Positions 27,311-36,630 of a stretch of 64,000 nucleotides of DNA are shown here, piece by piece. The notes beneath the pieces were generated by a model, which was not told the DNA's origin, made no database searches, and was given only the letters and a program-made list of their open reading frames with translations. This DNA comes from Aggregatimonas sangjinii (GTDB lineage: Bacteria > Bacteroidota > Bacteroidia > Flavobacteriales > Flavobacteriaceae): NCBI RefSeq assembly GCF_005943945.1, contig NZ_CP040710.1:4137501-4201500 (forward strand), read 5' to 3'. Within the stretch, counting starts at the first letter, position 1. The number at the start of each line of letters is the position of its first letter. The position numbers and the translations under genes were made by a program.

Positions 27311-28279
27311 ATGGCAAGAATCTTAACAGGCATACAAAGTACGGGAGTACCACATTTGGGAAATATTTTAGGAGCAATTATCCCCGCCATAAAAATGGCG
27401 GAAAATCCGGAAAACGAATCGTTTTTGTTTATTGCCGATATGCACTCCCTTACCCAAATTAAAAATGGGGAAGAACTCAGAACCAACACCTATGCGACCG
27501 CCGCGGCTTGGTTGGCCTTTGGTCTGGATATCGATAAATCGGTTTTTTATCGTCAGAGCGATGTGCCCCAAGTGACAGAACTGGCCTGGTATCTCAGTTG
27601 TTTTTTTCCGTATCAACGGTTGACGCTTGCCCATTCGTTCAAGGATAAGGCAGACCGTTTGGAAGATGTTAACGCGGGGCTCTTTACCTATCCGATGTTA
27701 ATGGCCGCCGATATCCTGCTTTATGACGCCCATATCATACCCGTTGGGAAAGATCAACTGCAACATATTGAAATGACCCGCGACGTGGCCTCCCGTTTTC
27801 ATGCACAATTGGGAGAGACTTTCGTGTTGCCCGACGCCAAAGTACAGGAACAGACCATGTACATTCCCGGAACGGATGGCGAAAAAATGAGTAAAAGCAA
27901 GGGCAACTTGATCAACCTGTTTCAATCGGACAAGCAATTGCGCAAACAGCTCATGGGAATCATATCGGACAGTACGCCAATGGAGGCGCCCAAGAACCCC
28001 AAAAACGACACCACCTTTGCACTTTATAAAATACTGGCTGCCCAGCCCCAAATCGAAGAAATGAGTGCCAATTACCTCGCCGGGGACTATGGTTATGGCC
28101 ATGCCAAACAGGCACTGTATGAGGTAATCGTTGAAAAATTCGGCGATGCCCGCGAGAAGTTCGATTATTATATGAACAATACCAGTGAAATTGATGCCGC
28201 CCTCGATTTAGGAGCTCAAAAGGCCAGGAAAGTGGCAGATGGCGTTTTGGAACGGGTACGGGGCAAGCTGGGTTATTAG
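27311..28279 (+). CDS. trpS: Tryptophan--tRNA ligase
   Basis: The 322-residue class I aminoacyl-tRNA synthetase charges tRNA-Trp. It has the HIGH-like motif G-V-P-H-L-G-N-I near the N-terminus and the KMSKS motif E-K-M-S-K-S-K-G-N. The middle contains D-I-L-L-Y-D-A, V-G-K-D-Q and H-I-E-M-T-R, typical of TrpRS. ATG 27311 is preferred over TTG 27287, which lies in the promoter -7 box. It is a single gene, divergent from plsC. Confidence 0.95.
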   Translation: MARILTGIQSTGVPHLGNILGAIIPAIKMAENPENESFLFIADMHSLTQIKNGEELRTNTYATAAAWLAFGLDIDKSVFYRQSDVPQVTELAWYLSCFFPYQRLTLAHSFKDKADRLEDVNAGLFTYPMLMAADILLYDAHIIPVGKDQLQHIEMTRDVASRFHAQLGETFVLPDAKVQEQTMYIPGTDGEKMSKSKGNLINLFQSDKQLRKQLMGIISDSTPMEAPKNPKNDTTFALYKILAAQPQIEEMSANYLAGDYGYGHAKQALYEVIVEKFGDAREKFDYYMNNTSEIDAALDLGAQKARKVADGVLERVRGKLGY

Positions 28280-28690
28280 AAAAAGAGGGCAGCTATAGCC
28301 TTTACTAAATCTCGTCAATTACTGTTTTGAATGAGATGTTCCAAAGATTCTTTAACCCGCTTGCACAGTCTGCGGGATTACTATTTTCTCTACGATTAAT
28401 ACCATTTGGTCTTAAAATTTAAAGAACCCCTCGTTTTTCATTACCTTGTTCGAAGTCATTAAAAAAAATCTGGATTTTTATGATACTTTTTCGACCAGGA
28501 AATTGACCTATTTCTTCACTCTATTGTGTGCCAAAATGCCTTCTTATCTTCTTTTACAAGATTATTGGCACAACGCTTTCCAAATTGTGTCAGCGCGTGT
28601 AGGGAAAATGGAAGCTGTACTATTTTTGAGCCATTTTTGTTCCCTATAATAAAAATCACTTTGTAAATTGTTCTGCATTAGCACACTATC
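28280..28690. other. 411-bp AT-rich intergenic region
   Basis: The region lies between trpS and the Plug-domain gene. A TCACTTTG string at 28656-28663 is one base from the -7 consensus and may serve the downstream gene. Nothing else is supportable; the short frame at 28446-28649 has no start signal or recognisable content. Confidence 0.35.
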
Positions 28691-31600
28691 ATGAATTATT
28701 TACGTCAATTATCGGTCTTCATCTTACTCCTTATAGCTTGGCCTGCTGCAATGAGCGGGGCAATTGAAGTTGTGCACAATAGTGGAATTCACAGTGGCTA
28801 TTTTCAAGCTGCCCCGCAGGAACTTAAAGGTAAAGTTACCGACGCGACGACTGGAGAGACGATTCCCTATTGTAATATTAAGGTAGCCTCATCCACTATG
28901 GGTACGGCCACCAATGAACTTGGCGAATTTATTCTTGAAGTGGACAGTTTCCCCGCAACCTTGACATTTTCACATGTCAATTATGAAACCTATCGAGTGA
29001 AAGTTTCCAATAATTCCGATTTAAATATATCCTTAATACCCTTAACCACCGTTTTGGATGAAGTTGTTGTATCGGCTTCCGAACGAGATGTACTGGCCTT
29101 GAACTTGGCAAAAAAAGCCTTTCTAAAAGCGGAGAACGATGCTGAGAACGATTTGTACGGTCGGGCATTCTACCGGCAAAAGTCAAAAAATGGGGAAAAC
29201 TATTCGGAGTTTTCCGAAATCTTCTACGATATACGCTACGGTTCCGCAGGAATCAAGAATTGGAGTATCGTAGAAGGCCGTTATGCCCTTAACGAAAATG
29301 CGGTAATCAACCGAAACTACACCTCCTTTTCACGTTTGTTGACCCCGTTGCAACCAAAAACGGACAAGCTCGTATTTCCCTTGCATCCGGACTTTGAGAG
29401 GCATTATACGGTCAACGTAAGGGAAATTATCCAATCGGACGATGCCAAGATTGCCATTGTTCATTTTAGCGCCTTGCCTTCCACCACCATTCCCGCATTC
29501 AGCGGAGACGTATACATCGATATGAATAGCTATGACATACGAAAGGTTACCGGCGTGCTAAAAAACGATGCCTTTGATATGGCAAAGCTCACTACGAAAA
29601 ACGCTTCTTGGAAGAATTACGAAATCGCCTACGATATCAACTATAAAATAGACAGTACGAAGCAATCGGTACTAGATTATATCAAAGTTGATCAGTCATT
29701 CGATTATTATAAAAACGACAGTCTGCAATACCGTACCTCAACGTCTTCAAATCTCCTGTTTTACGAACATTACCGTTCCAATACCAGAAAAAAATTGGGA
29801 GGCCGTCTGCGAAACAATCGCAGTGATTGGAAAAAATTGGATGCTATTGGGTATAACGAACAATTCTGGCTTGACAATCCCATCGTAAAACGAACTCCCG
29901 TAGAGGAAGAGGTCATCAACGCCTTTGAAAAAAAGGAAGCATTCAACAGCGTTTTTCTCAATAGTTCTGACAATCTCGCCTTGATGGATTTGAACATTGC
30001 GCAAGACCCCTTTATCATCGCCTTGACACAGGATATCAATGATTTTCGCAATTATAATCCCGTCGAAAAGGTATTCCTGCACACCGACAAAGAACTACTT
30101 GCCGAGGGGGAAGACCTTTGGTTTAGTGCCTATGTCGTTCTGGGCTCGAATCATGAGTACTCCGGCGCAAGCAGTGTTTTCCATGTTGATTTGATTGGTC
30201 CGGATTCCAAAATCGTTATAGCGCAAACCCACCCATTGCGCGATGGTCGCGGTTCTGGAAACCTACAGTTGCCTAAAAACCTCCCCTCAGGCAGGTACCA
30301 ATTGCGGTCTTATACGCAATGGATGCGCAATTTCAATCCTGACTTCTTTTTTAAAAAAGAGATTGAAATTATCAATGAAAATGATAGTCAACCTTCTCAA
30401 ACAGTTGCCGAAGGACCTATCGACCTTCAATTTTTTCCCGAAGGAGGTCATCTGGTAGCGGATCTCCAGGCTAAAGTAGCTTTCAAAGCTGTTGGGAGCG
30501 ATGGCCTTAACGTAAAAATCAAAGGAAATATTATCGACAGTTCGGGAAAACAGGTAGCGCTGCTATCGACTTTGGATAGAGGGGGAGGTTTCTTTTCATT
30601 ACGACCGGAGAAAGGGGAAACATACACGGCCGTTTTAGAAGACGGAACGCGATATGAATTGCCAGCAGCCCTAGAAAACGGTTACGGTCTATTGGCCGAT
30701 AACTTAAATCCGAACACGGTACGGTTAACAATACAGGCAAGCGAGGCGTTGCGAAATAATAGCTTCTACCTCGTCGCGCATTCGAGGCAGCGCCAATACT
30801 ATCAAGGCAAGTTTGAATTTGGTAACGAAAAAGCCCTTCGTTTGGAAATCCCTAAAACTAGGATTCCTGGTGGAGTTCTTACCATTACTCTTTTTGACAG
30901 CGATGGTAAACCTTGGTGCGAACGGGCTATTTTCATTACCAGCCAACAGGAATTGGATATCGAAACCAATACGGAAAAGTTACTTTTGGAAACAAGGGAG
31001 AAAGTAACATTTCAAGTCACGATTACCGATACCAACGGGCAGCCCGTCGCCACGGAATTTTCGGTCGCCATTACCGACAAAGGCCAAGCCGCGCGTGATA
31101 CAGGTTCAGGCACCATATTGACCCAATTGCTACTCGAAAGTAATATAAAGGGGCATGTAGAAAATCCAGGTCTTCTTTTTTCAGATCAGGAAAGAGGCAC
31201 ATTACGTGCGCTAGACCTTGTCATGCTTACCCACGGTTGGCGAAAATACAATTGGCTGGCGCTCTCGAAGACCTCGAACGACGAAAAGAAATATCCCTTT
31301 GCCAAGGGGCTTCCGATAAGCGGAACCGCCAAAAAGCCTAGTGGAGCGCCACTCAAAAACACCGTCTTGAGGGTAATCGCCAAAGCGGATGATCGTCTGG
31401 GCGTGCTATCTACGCAGACCGAGGTGGACGGTACATTTGAACTAACCGATTTCAATTTAGAAGGCGAAACGACCTTGGTTTTCAATGCTTTTGATAGCGC
31501 TGATAAACCGATTGACCTGAATGTCACGCTGAACGAATTCACCAACGAATTGCCCTCGGCCGAATTTAGTAGCAGCACCGTACGTACAGATACCGAAGAA

Positions 31601-32479
31601 ATAAGGGACTACCAGACCTACGCGACTACCCGTAAGAAATCGGATTCCATTTTTAACTTTGAAAATGTGACGAAACTTGAAAATGTCACGGTGGTAGACA
31701 AGAAAAAGGAAAAGCGCGCTGATAGTCCCTCTCTCTATGGAGTCGTTCCGGATCTTACAGTGTACGCTGATGATCAAAGGCCCCTAGTCGATATTTTTCA
31801 GTTGCTCAGGGGAGTTCCAGGGTTAAGGGTCTCCGGTACAGGCTTCGATAGTGAAATAAGTATCCGAAATGGTGGCAGCCCACTCTGGATAGTTGATGGA
31901 GTACCCTTCTTTGCTGATGCATTTAATCCAAACCAGTCTTTTAACGGTGAAAGTAATGGGGGAACGGGCACTGCTCCGCCTCCAGGATTTACCGAAGGGC
32001 GGGGCGGAGTTGAAAATGTAGCAGGTACAGGCTCGGCGACCAGAACACCTTCGGCACCGGTTCCTGATCTCATTAAAACATTGGATGTTTTGTCGATCGA
32101 TAGGATAGAGGTGCATAAGGCAGGAACCGCTTCCATGATTTCGGGATTGAGAGGCCAAAATGGCGTTATTATCGTGTATACCAAATCAGGGGCGCAACCA
32201 GCAATCGATAAGGTTGAAGCACCTACGCTTAAAGTACAAGGACATTCGATGACCAAGGAATTCTACTCTCCAAAGTACGACGTTCCGCTTGATGTTCACA
32301 AAACTCCCGATTACCGTGCGACATTGTATTGGAATCCGAAGATGAGCACCGATGCAAATGGAAAAGCCACTATCGAGTTTTATAATTCCGACCTGGCCAA
32401 GGAGATTCAAGTTTCAATCGAAGCTTTATCGCCTGATGGGATTGCCGGTGCTGTATTAAAATCATTCGGAGGTCAATAA
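28691..32479 (+). CDS. Large carboxypeptidase-regulatory/MG2/TonB-Plug protein without a beta-barrel
   Basis: The 1262-residue product has a signal peptide (1-24) and a CarboxypepD_reg-like beta-sandwich (about 44-128: L-K-G-K-V-T-D-A-T-T-G-E-T). A long beta-rich region follows, then an MG2-like macroglobulin domain beginning F-L-H-T-D-K-E-L (about 460-560) and further beta domains. A TonB-receptor Plug-like segment spans about 1020-1180 (L-L-R-G-V-P-G-L-R-V; W-I-V-D-G-V-P-F), broken by a Gly/Asn/Pro-rich insert. A tail of about 70 residues is related to macroglobulin ends. Only some 80 residues follow the Plug, too few for a 22-strand barrel. It is probably periplasmic or outer-membrane associated; transport is unlikely. 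Role unknown. Confidence 0.8.
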   Translation: MNYLRQLSVFILLLIAWPAAMSGAIEVVHNSGIHSGYFQAAPQELKGKVTDATTGETIPYCNIKVASSTMGTATNELGEFILEVDSFPATLTFSHVNYETYRVKVSNNSDLNISLIPLTTVLDEVVVSASERDVLALNLAKKAFLKAENDAENDLYGRAFYRQKSKNGENYSEFSEIFYDIRYGSAGIKNWSIVEGRYALNENAVINRNYTSFSRLLTPLQPKTDKLVFPLHPDFERHYTVNVREIIQSDDAKIAIVHFSALPSTTIPAFSGDVYIDMNSYDIRKVTGVLKNDAFDMAKLTTKNASWKNYEIAYDINYKIDSTKQSVLDYIKVDQSFDYYKNDSLQYRTSTSSNLLFYEHYRSNTRKKLGGRLRNNRSDWKKLDAIGYNEQFWLDNPIVKRTPVEEEVINAFEKKEAFNSVFLNSSDNLALMDLNIAQDPFIIALTQDINDFRNYNPVEKVFLHTDKELLAEGEDLWFSAYVVLGSNHEYSGASSVFHVDLIGPDSKIVIAQTHPLRDGRGSGNLQLPKNLPSGRYQLRSYTQWMRNFNPDFFFKKEIEIINENDSQPSQTVAEGPIDLQFFPEGGHLVADLQAKVAFKAVGSDGLNVKIKGNIIDSSGKQVALLSTLDRGGGFFSLRPEKGETYTAVLEDGTRYELPAALENGYGLLADNLNPNTVRLTIQASEALRNNSFYLVAHSRQRQYYQGKFEFGNEKALRLEIPKTRIPGGVLTITLFDSDGKPWCERAIFITSQQELDIETNTEKLLLETREKVTFQVTITDTNGQPVATEFSVAITDKGQAARDTGSGTILTQLLLESNIKGHVENPGLLFSDQERGTLRALDLVMLTHGWRKYNWLALSKTSNDEKKYPFAKGLPISGTAKKPSGAPLKNTVLRVIAKADDRLGVLSTQTEVDGTFELTDFNLEGETTLVFNAFDSADKPIDLNVTLNEFTNELPSAEFSSSTVRTDTEEIRDYQTYATTRKKSDSIFNFENVTKLENVTVVDKKKEKRADSPSLYGVVPDLTVYADDQRPLVDIFQLLRGVPGLRVSGTGFDSEISIRNGGSPLWIVDGVPFFADAFNPNQSFNGESNGGTGTAPPPGFTEGRGGVENVAGTGSATRTPSAPVPDLIKTLDVLSIDRIEVHKAGTASMISGLRGQNGVIIVYTKSGAQPAIDKVEAPTLKVQGHSMTKEFYSPKYDVPLDVHKTPDYRATLYWNPKMSTDANGKATIEFYNSDLAKEIQVSIEALSPDGIAGAVLKSFGGQ

Positions 32480-32562
32480 TCAATCTGAAAATTTTAAGAG
32501 AGTACTTTAAAAGATGCAGGCTGTATTTTCTATCGCCGGATGAGTCGAGATTTTTCTAGAGG

Positions 32563-33321
32563 TTATTCCAAAATATCCAACAGTTCTACATCAAAAATCA
32601 ATACTGCAAAAGGCGGTATGGTACCTCCACCGGCACCCCTTTCGCCGTAGGCCAAATCATAGGGAATATACAATTTCCATTTCGACCCGACCGACATCAT
32701 TTGTAAAGCTTCCGTCCAGCCTTTAATAACTCCGGTTACCTTGAAATCTATGGGTTCGCCCCTTTCTACAGAGCTATCGAACACCTTACCGTCGGGGAAC
32801 ATTCCCGTGTAATGTACTTTTACCTTATCGGCGACCGTCGGCTTGGCTCCCTCTGTGGCCTTGATAATCTCATACTGCAGACCACTATCGGTAGTTGTTA
32901 TTTCCGGTCTTTTGGCATTTTCGGCCAAGAATCGGGCGCTCTTCTCCTTCAGTCTTTTATTTCGTTCCTCCTCCAATTTGGTCATGGTTGCCCGCATTGT
33001 GGTATTGGCTTCTTGGACGCTTATTTTTTCAGTACCGTTCATTACATCTTTTAAGGCAATGGAAAACGCATTGTAGAAAAGAGAGTCTACTCCCGAATCT
33101 TTTAAATCGCTTCCGATACTCACCCCCATGGCATAGCTGAAGCTGTGTAAATCGTCGTTCATATTCATTTCCTGAGTTTGCCGTAGGGAATCCCACTTTT
33201 TTTGCATCGCTGTCTTTTGGGCTTGCAGCAAGGCTACTTGCTTTATAAGCTCTTTCTTTTTTTGTGCAAGACCTGTTACTCCAAAGAGCACCGCAGTAAG
33301 AAGGATAATCGAATTTTTCAT
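32563..33321 (-). CDS. FKBP-type peptidyl-prolyl cis-trans isomerase
   Basis: The 252-residue protein has a signal peptide ending V-T-G-L-A-Q, a helical dimerisation domain of the Mip/FkpA type (about 50-130, including L-H-S-F-S-Y-A-M-G), and a C-terminal FKBP domain (about 150-252). That domain has V-H-Y-T-G, F-D-S-S, G-V-I-K-G-W, Y-G-E-R-G and I-P-P. It is a periplasmic folding catalyst. It stands alone between the Plug-domain gene (convergent) and a 326-bp intergenic region. Confidence 0.93.
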   Translation of the reverse strand: MKNSIILLTAVLFGVTGLAQKKKELIKQVALLQAQKTAMQKKWDSLRQTQEMNMNDDLHSFSYAMGVSIGSDLKDSGVDSLFYNAFSIALKDVMNGTEKISVQEANTTMRATMTKLEEERNKRLKEKSARFLAENAKRPEITTTDSGLQYEIIKATEGAKPTVADKVKVHYTGMFPDGKVFDSSVERGEPIDFKVTGVIKGWTEALQMMSVGSKWKLYIPYDLAYGERGAGGGTIPPFAVLIFDVELLDILE

Positions 33322-33398
33322 GAAAATTAGGATTGTGGTTTTCTATTTTAGGCGAAAGATACTAACTCTTTTAAAACTGTTCGCTTTGTTAAGAACAG

Positions 33399-33412
33399 AC
33401 CGATTGGTCGGT
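33399..33412. promoter_or_regulatory. TetR-type operator-like palindrome
   Basis: ACCGATTGGTCGGT consists of perfect 5-bp arms around TTGG and is preceded by CAG. It resembles operators of TetR-family repressors. It lies 78 bp upstream of the FKBP start. Confidence 0.35.
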
Positions 33413-33520
33413 TACCCGCTTCGCCCTTAATTTACAATTCATAATCAAGCTGGATTTAAGGTGGTATTTTATCGATGAACGCCCATATTCGTTCAATTAT
33501 TTAAGCACAATTGTCTTGTA

Positions 33521-33540
33521 CAGACCAGATGGTTTGTAAC
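33521..33540. promoter_or_regulatory. Second, related operator-like palindrome
   Basis: CAGACCAGATGGTTTGTAAC aligns with CAGACCGATTGGTCGGTTAC at 33396-33415 at 14 of 20 positions, and both share the CAGACC...GGT core. Two similar palindromes in one gap suggest a binding protein, although no regulator gene is adjacent. Confidence 0.3.
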
Positions 33541-33647
33541 TGGATTTGTACTCCCGACAGGCCATGGAATATATCCTACCGTTAGACGCTCTTAACCGAT
33601 TTCTTAAACTCCAATTTCGCTATTTGCATGTGCTTAAATTTCATTTT

Positions 33648-34748
33648 CTATATGGCCTCGAACAACTTTCCGGGCAAGGGTCGAATCACTCCTTTCATTT
33701 CCATATTTAAAAGGGTCGAGGAGACTTTGAAAATAGGTAGCTGGCATTCCAAGGCGATGCTATCCAATTGCTGTTTCCCTTTTTTTTGCAAATAATCGTA
33801 GATAGTCTGTTCGTCACCCTCCAATTCGACAAACAGTTGTTTTTGAACCGTTTTCTGCTGTTGTTCGATATCCCATCCCAACATATAGAGCAAGTCTGCC
33901 GCCGAGGTAATCATGTGCGCCTTTTGCTGTTTGATCAAATTATTACACCCTGTGCTGTAGTTGTCTTTTGCACGTCCTGGAAAGGCAAAGACATCCCTAT
34001 TGTAGCTATTGGCAATATCTGCGGTTACCAGACTTCCTCCTCTTTCTGCGGATTCGATGACAATGGTCGCCTCTGCCATACCGGCGATAATACGATTGCG
34101 TTTGAGGAAATTTTCCCTATCCGGGTTGCTCGTACTCCAGAATTCAGTCATGAAACCGCCATTCTTTTCAATATCAGAGGTGTATTTGGCGTGTACCTTG
34201 GGGTAAATTTGATTGAGCCCATGCGCTAGGCAGCCTATCGTCTGCAAATCGTGTTTCAGGGCCGCACGCTGTGCACAAATATCCACTCCATAGGCAAATC
34301 CGCTAACGATAATCGGATTTAAAGGCGACAATGCTTCGATAAGTTCTTCGCAAAGGGCGCTTCCGTAGCTGGTAATTTTACGGGTGCCCACGATGCTAAT
34401 GATCTTCCGCCCTTCAAGGTTGATGTTCCCCCTTTTGAACAACAGTACGGGACCATCGATACAATGTTTCAGGTAATTGGGATAATCCGGATCGGTAAAA
34501 TAGGCGTAGGCGATATCATTATCCGTGATATATCGCAATTCGGCTTCGGCCGCCTCACGGTGTTCAGCATCATGCAAACCCCGCACCGTATACGTACCAA
34601 CGCCATCGATTTTTTGAAGTTGCTGTAATTTGTCGGTAAAAACAGCGGCAGGACTACCGCAGTGCGAAATCAGTTTTTTGGCCGTCACGTCCCCGATGTT
34701 GGGCGCATGCTGAAGTCTTAGCACCGCTAATAGTTCATTTTCAGTCAT
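33648..34748 (-). CDS. dprA: DNA-processing protein DprA
   Basis: The 366-residue protein has an N-terminal helix-hairpin-helix region (P-N-I-G-D-V-T-A-K-K-L), a Rossmann-like DprA core (about 75-285: G-T-R-K-I-T-S-Y-G; S-G-F-A-Y-G-V-D; R-N-R-I-I-A-G; R-G-G-S-L-V-T-A; F-A-F-P-G-R) and a C-terminal winged-helix-like DML1 domain. DprA loads RecA onto incoming single-stranded DNA during natural transformation. It is divergent from the HU-SPOR gene. Confidence 0.95.
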   Translation of the reverse strand: MTENELLAVLRLQHAPNIGDVTAKKLISHCGSPAAVFTDKLQQLQKIDGVGTYTVRGLHDAEHREAAEAELRYITDNDIAYAYFTDPDYPNYLKHCIDGPVLLFKRGNINLEGRKIISIVGTRKITSYGSALCEELIEALSPLNPIIVSGFAYGVDICAQRAALKHDLQTIGCLAHGLNQIYPKVHAKYTSDIEKNGGFMTEFWSTSNPDRENFLKRNRIIAGMAEATIVIESAERGGSLVTADIANSYNRDVFAFPGRAKDNYSTGCNNLIKQQKAHMITSAADLLYMLGWDIEQQQKTVQKQLFVELEGDEQTIYDYLQKKGKQQLDSIALECQLPIFKVSSTLLNMEMKGVIRPLPGKLFEAI

Positions 34749-34891
34749 TTAAATCCTTTTTTACACATTATTTTATCCGTGCTTGAATTTTAGCGATAAC
34801 TCTAGTTAAGATAATCACCCCTATAAAATCAAAAATGACCCAGGAACATCCAAATCGTAAATTCTTCAACCGAGTGAAAAAATAACTGATT

Positions 34892-34912
34892 CCTGCCTGC
34901 CGGTGAGGCAGG
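34892..34912. repeat. Short GC-rich hairpin repeat
   Basis: CCTGCCT and AGGCAGG are perfect 7-bp arms around GCCGGTG, within the dprA/HU-SPOR intergenic region. Its GC content is well above the local background, as in REP-like elements. Confidence 0.5.
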
Positions 34913-35035
34913 TTCGCTTCAATCCTAAAAGTGTAAATGAGTTCAAAGTTATCCACAAAACACCTCAAATATAATGTTAATAAAAAGTAAAGTGAAGGCT
35001 TATAAAACCCCTCTATTTTTTTCATATTTGTCCCG

Positions 35036-36007
35036 ATGGGAGTTGAACACTATCTAAATGAGCTATTATATCGGTATAACTGTGTCGTTATTCCGGGCTT
35101 TGGTGCGTTCCTGACGCAGAAAAAATCGGCCGTGTTACACAAGGCGTCGAACACCTTTTATCCACCTACCAAAATCCTATCCTTTAACAAACAATTGACC
35201 TCCAATGACGGGCTCTTGGTCTCCTATATGGCGCAAGCCGAGAAAAAAGGCTATGAGGTAATGCTGCGTTCGGTAAACGAAACCGTTAAAACTTGGAATA
35301 CCGCATTGCAAAAAGGCGAAAGGCTACCACTACCCAATGTTGGTGAGCTTTGGAAGAATTCCGAGGGTAAAATACTGTTTCAACCTTCGGAGAAGGTAAA
35401 TTACCTTACATCTTCCTTCGGATTAGCTCCTTTCGTATCGAAACCGGTTACCCGCGAAGTGCTCAAAGAGGAAGTGGTTCAGTTGGAAGAAAAGATTCCG
35501 TTTACCATAACGCCAGAGGCAAGAAAGTCGACGACCATTCGACCTTATCTGAAGTATGCCGCTATATTTCTATTGGCCCTTTCCACTGGATTGGCCGGCT
35601 ATACCACTTATCAAAATGGTATCGAAAGTCAGCAAATGGCCCAAGAAGATGCGCAGGAACAAGTCTCCAAACACATTCAGGAAGCCACTTTTTTCGATAC
35701 TTCGCCCTTAGAACTGCCTGTTTTAAATCTCAACATTGGCGGTACTACCAACAAGTCTTCCACGACTGCAAAAGGTCAAAAAGTACATCATATCATTGCC
35801 GGGGCGTTTCGTTTTAAAACCAATGCGGATAAAAAAATACGCCAGCTCAAACGCAGAGGATTCAACCCTTCGTATATCGGCACGAATAAATTTGGCTTGT
35901 ATATGGTGGCTTATGAGAGTTTTACCGATTCAGAAAAGGCCCTTAGCACCCTCAAAGAAATCAGGCAAAGCCATTCGAAAGACGCGTGGTTAAAGTCGGT
36001 TCGATAA
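35036..36007 (+). CDS. HU-domain and SPOR-domain membrane protein
   Basis: The 323-residue protein starts with a CCDC81-like prokaryotic HU region (about 1-140: Y-N-C-V-V-I-P-G-F-G-A-F-L). One transmembrane helix lies at about 170-190 (Y-A-A-I-F-L-L-A-L-S-T-G-L-A-G-Y). A linker and a C-terminal SPOR domain follow (about 243-323, beginning H-H-I-I-A-G-A-F-R). SPOR domains bind denuded glycan strands at division septa. The HU part would sit in the cytoplasm and could contact DNA or protein. This arrangement recurs in Bacteroidota; its function has not been defined as far as I know. A thioesterase gene follows after 71 bp. Confidence 0.88.
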   Translation: MGVEHYLNELLYRYNCVVIPGFGAFLTQKKSAVLHKASNTFYPPTKILSFNKQLTSNDGLLVSYMAQAEKKGYEVMLRSVNETVKTWNTALQKGERLPLPNVGELWKNSEGKILFQPSEKVNYLTSSFGLAPFVSKPVTREVLKEEVVQLEEKIPFTITPEARKSTTIRPYLKYAAIFLLALSTGLAGYTTYQNGIESQQMAQEDAQEQVSKHIQEATFFDTSPLELPVLNLNIGGTTNKSSTTAKGQKVHHIIAGAFRFKTNADKKIRQLKRRGFNPSYIGTNKFGLYMVAYESFTDSEKALSTLKEIRQSHSKDAWLKSVR

Positions 36008-36055
36008 TTCTACCCTATTAGTGCCCCTTTATATTATTACTTTTCCGGAGTTCAG

Positions 36056-36063
36056 TACCTTTG
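36056..36063 (+). promoter_or_regulatory. -7 box (TACCTTTG) of the thioesterase gene
   Basis: A perfect TAnnTTTG match lies 15 bp before the ATG at 36079. No good TTTG is seen 17-23 nt upstream, so the -33 part is weak. The leader would be very short. Confidence 0.4.
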
Positions 36064-36078
36064 CCGAAATTTTAAGCT

Positions 36079-36594
36079 ATGGATACCAAACACCCTAACG
36101 ATTCGCGTACGATAATGACAGATATCGTTCTCCCTGGTGAAACCAATATTCTAAAAAATCTTTTTGGCGGCGAGCTCCTCGCTCGTATGGATAGAGCGGC
36201 CAGCATCGCAGCGGGACGGCATGCCGAAAGTATTACGGTTACCGCAGCGGTTAACCATGTGGCATTTACGCAAGCCGTTCCCTTGGGGAGTGTGGTAACC
36301 ATAGAGGCCGCAGTTTCAAGGGCATTTTCATCATCAATGGAGGTTTTTATCGATGTATGGATAGAAGACCGTTTTGATGGCAAACGTTCCAAAGCAAATG
36401 AGGGCATCTACACTTTCGTAGCACTGGATGCTTCTGGAAAGCCCCGAAAAGTGCCAACACTGGAACCGGAAACACCCCTCGAACAAGAACGTTTTGATGC
36501 AGCCTTACGTCGGAAGCAGCTCAGTTTGGTGCTCGCTGGAAAAATGAAACCCAATGAAGCTACCGAACTTCGTGCGTTGTTTATGGACAACTAA
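36079..36594 (+). CDS. Acyl-CoA thioesterase, hotdog fold
   Basis: The 171-residue product matches YciA/BFIT-type acyl-CoA hydrolases. It has N-I-L-K-N-L-F-G-G-E-L-L-A-R-M-D, where the Gly-Gly turn and Asp-containing helix form the active site, and G-S-V-V-T-I-E-A-A-V-S-R for the second strand. It should hydrolyse acyl-CoA to free acid and CoA in the cytoplasm; chain-length preference is unknown. It follows the HU-SPOR gene on the same strand and is convergent with the aldo/keto reductase gene. Confidence 0.9.
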   Translation: MDTKHPNDSRTIMTDIVLPGETNILKNLFGGELLARMDRAASIAAGRHAESITVTAAVNHVAFTQAVPLGSVVTIEAAVSRAFSSSMEVFIDVWIEDRFDGKRSKANEGIYTFVALDASGKPRKVPTLEPETPLEQERFDAALRRKQLSLVLAGKMKPNEATELRALFMDN

Positions 36595-36630
36595 AACATA
36601 GAGGAAACAATCTGCTTCGGTCAAGTATTT

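Larger units (their letters stand above)
33322..33647. other. 326-bp intergenic region with two operator-like palindromes
   Basis: The region separates dprA (ending at 33648) and the FKBP gene (starting at 33321) on the same strand. It contains two related palindromes, at 33399-33412 and 33521-33540. No open frame is credible. Confidence 0.5.

Noticed and set aside
28446-28649. 67-residue frame before the Plug-domain gene
   Set aside because: No signal, no motif, and AT-rich intergenic composition.
34768-35025. 85-residue minus-strand frame upstream of dprA
   Set aside because: It crosses a hairpin repeat, has a Phe/Leu/Arg-rich random composition and no signal.
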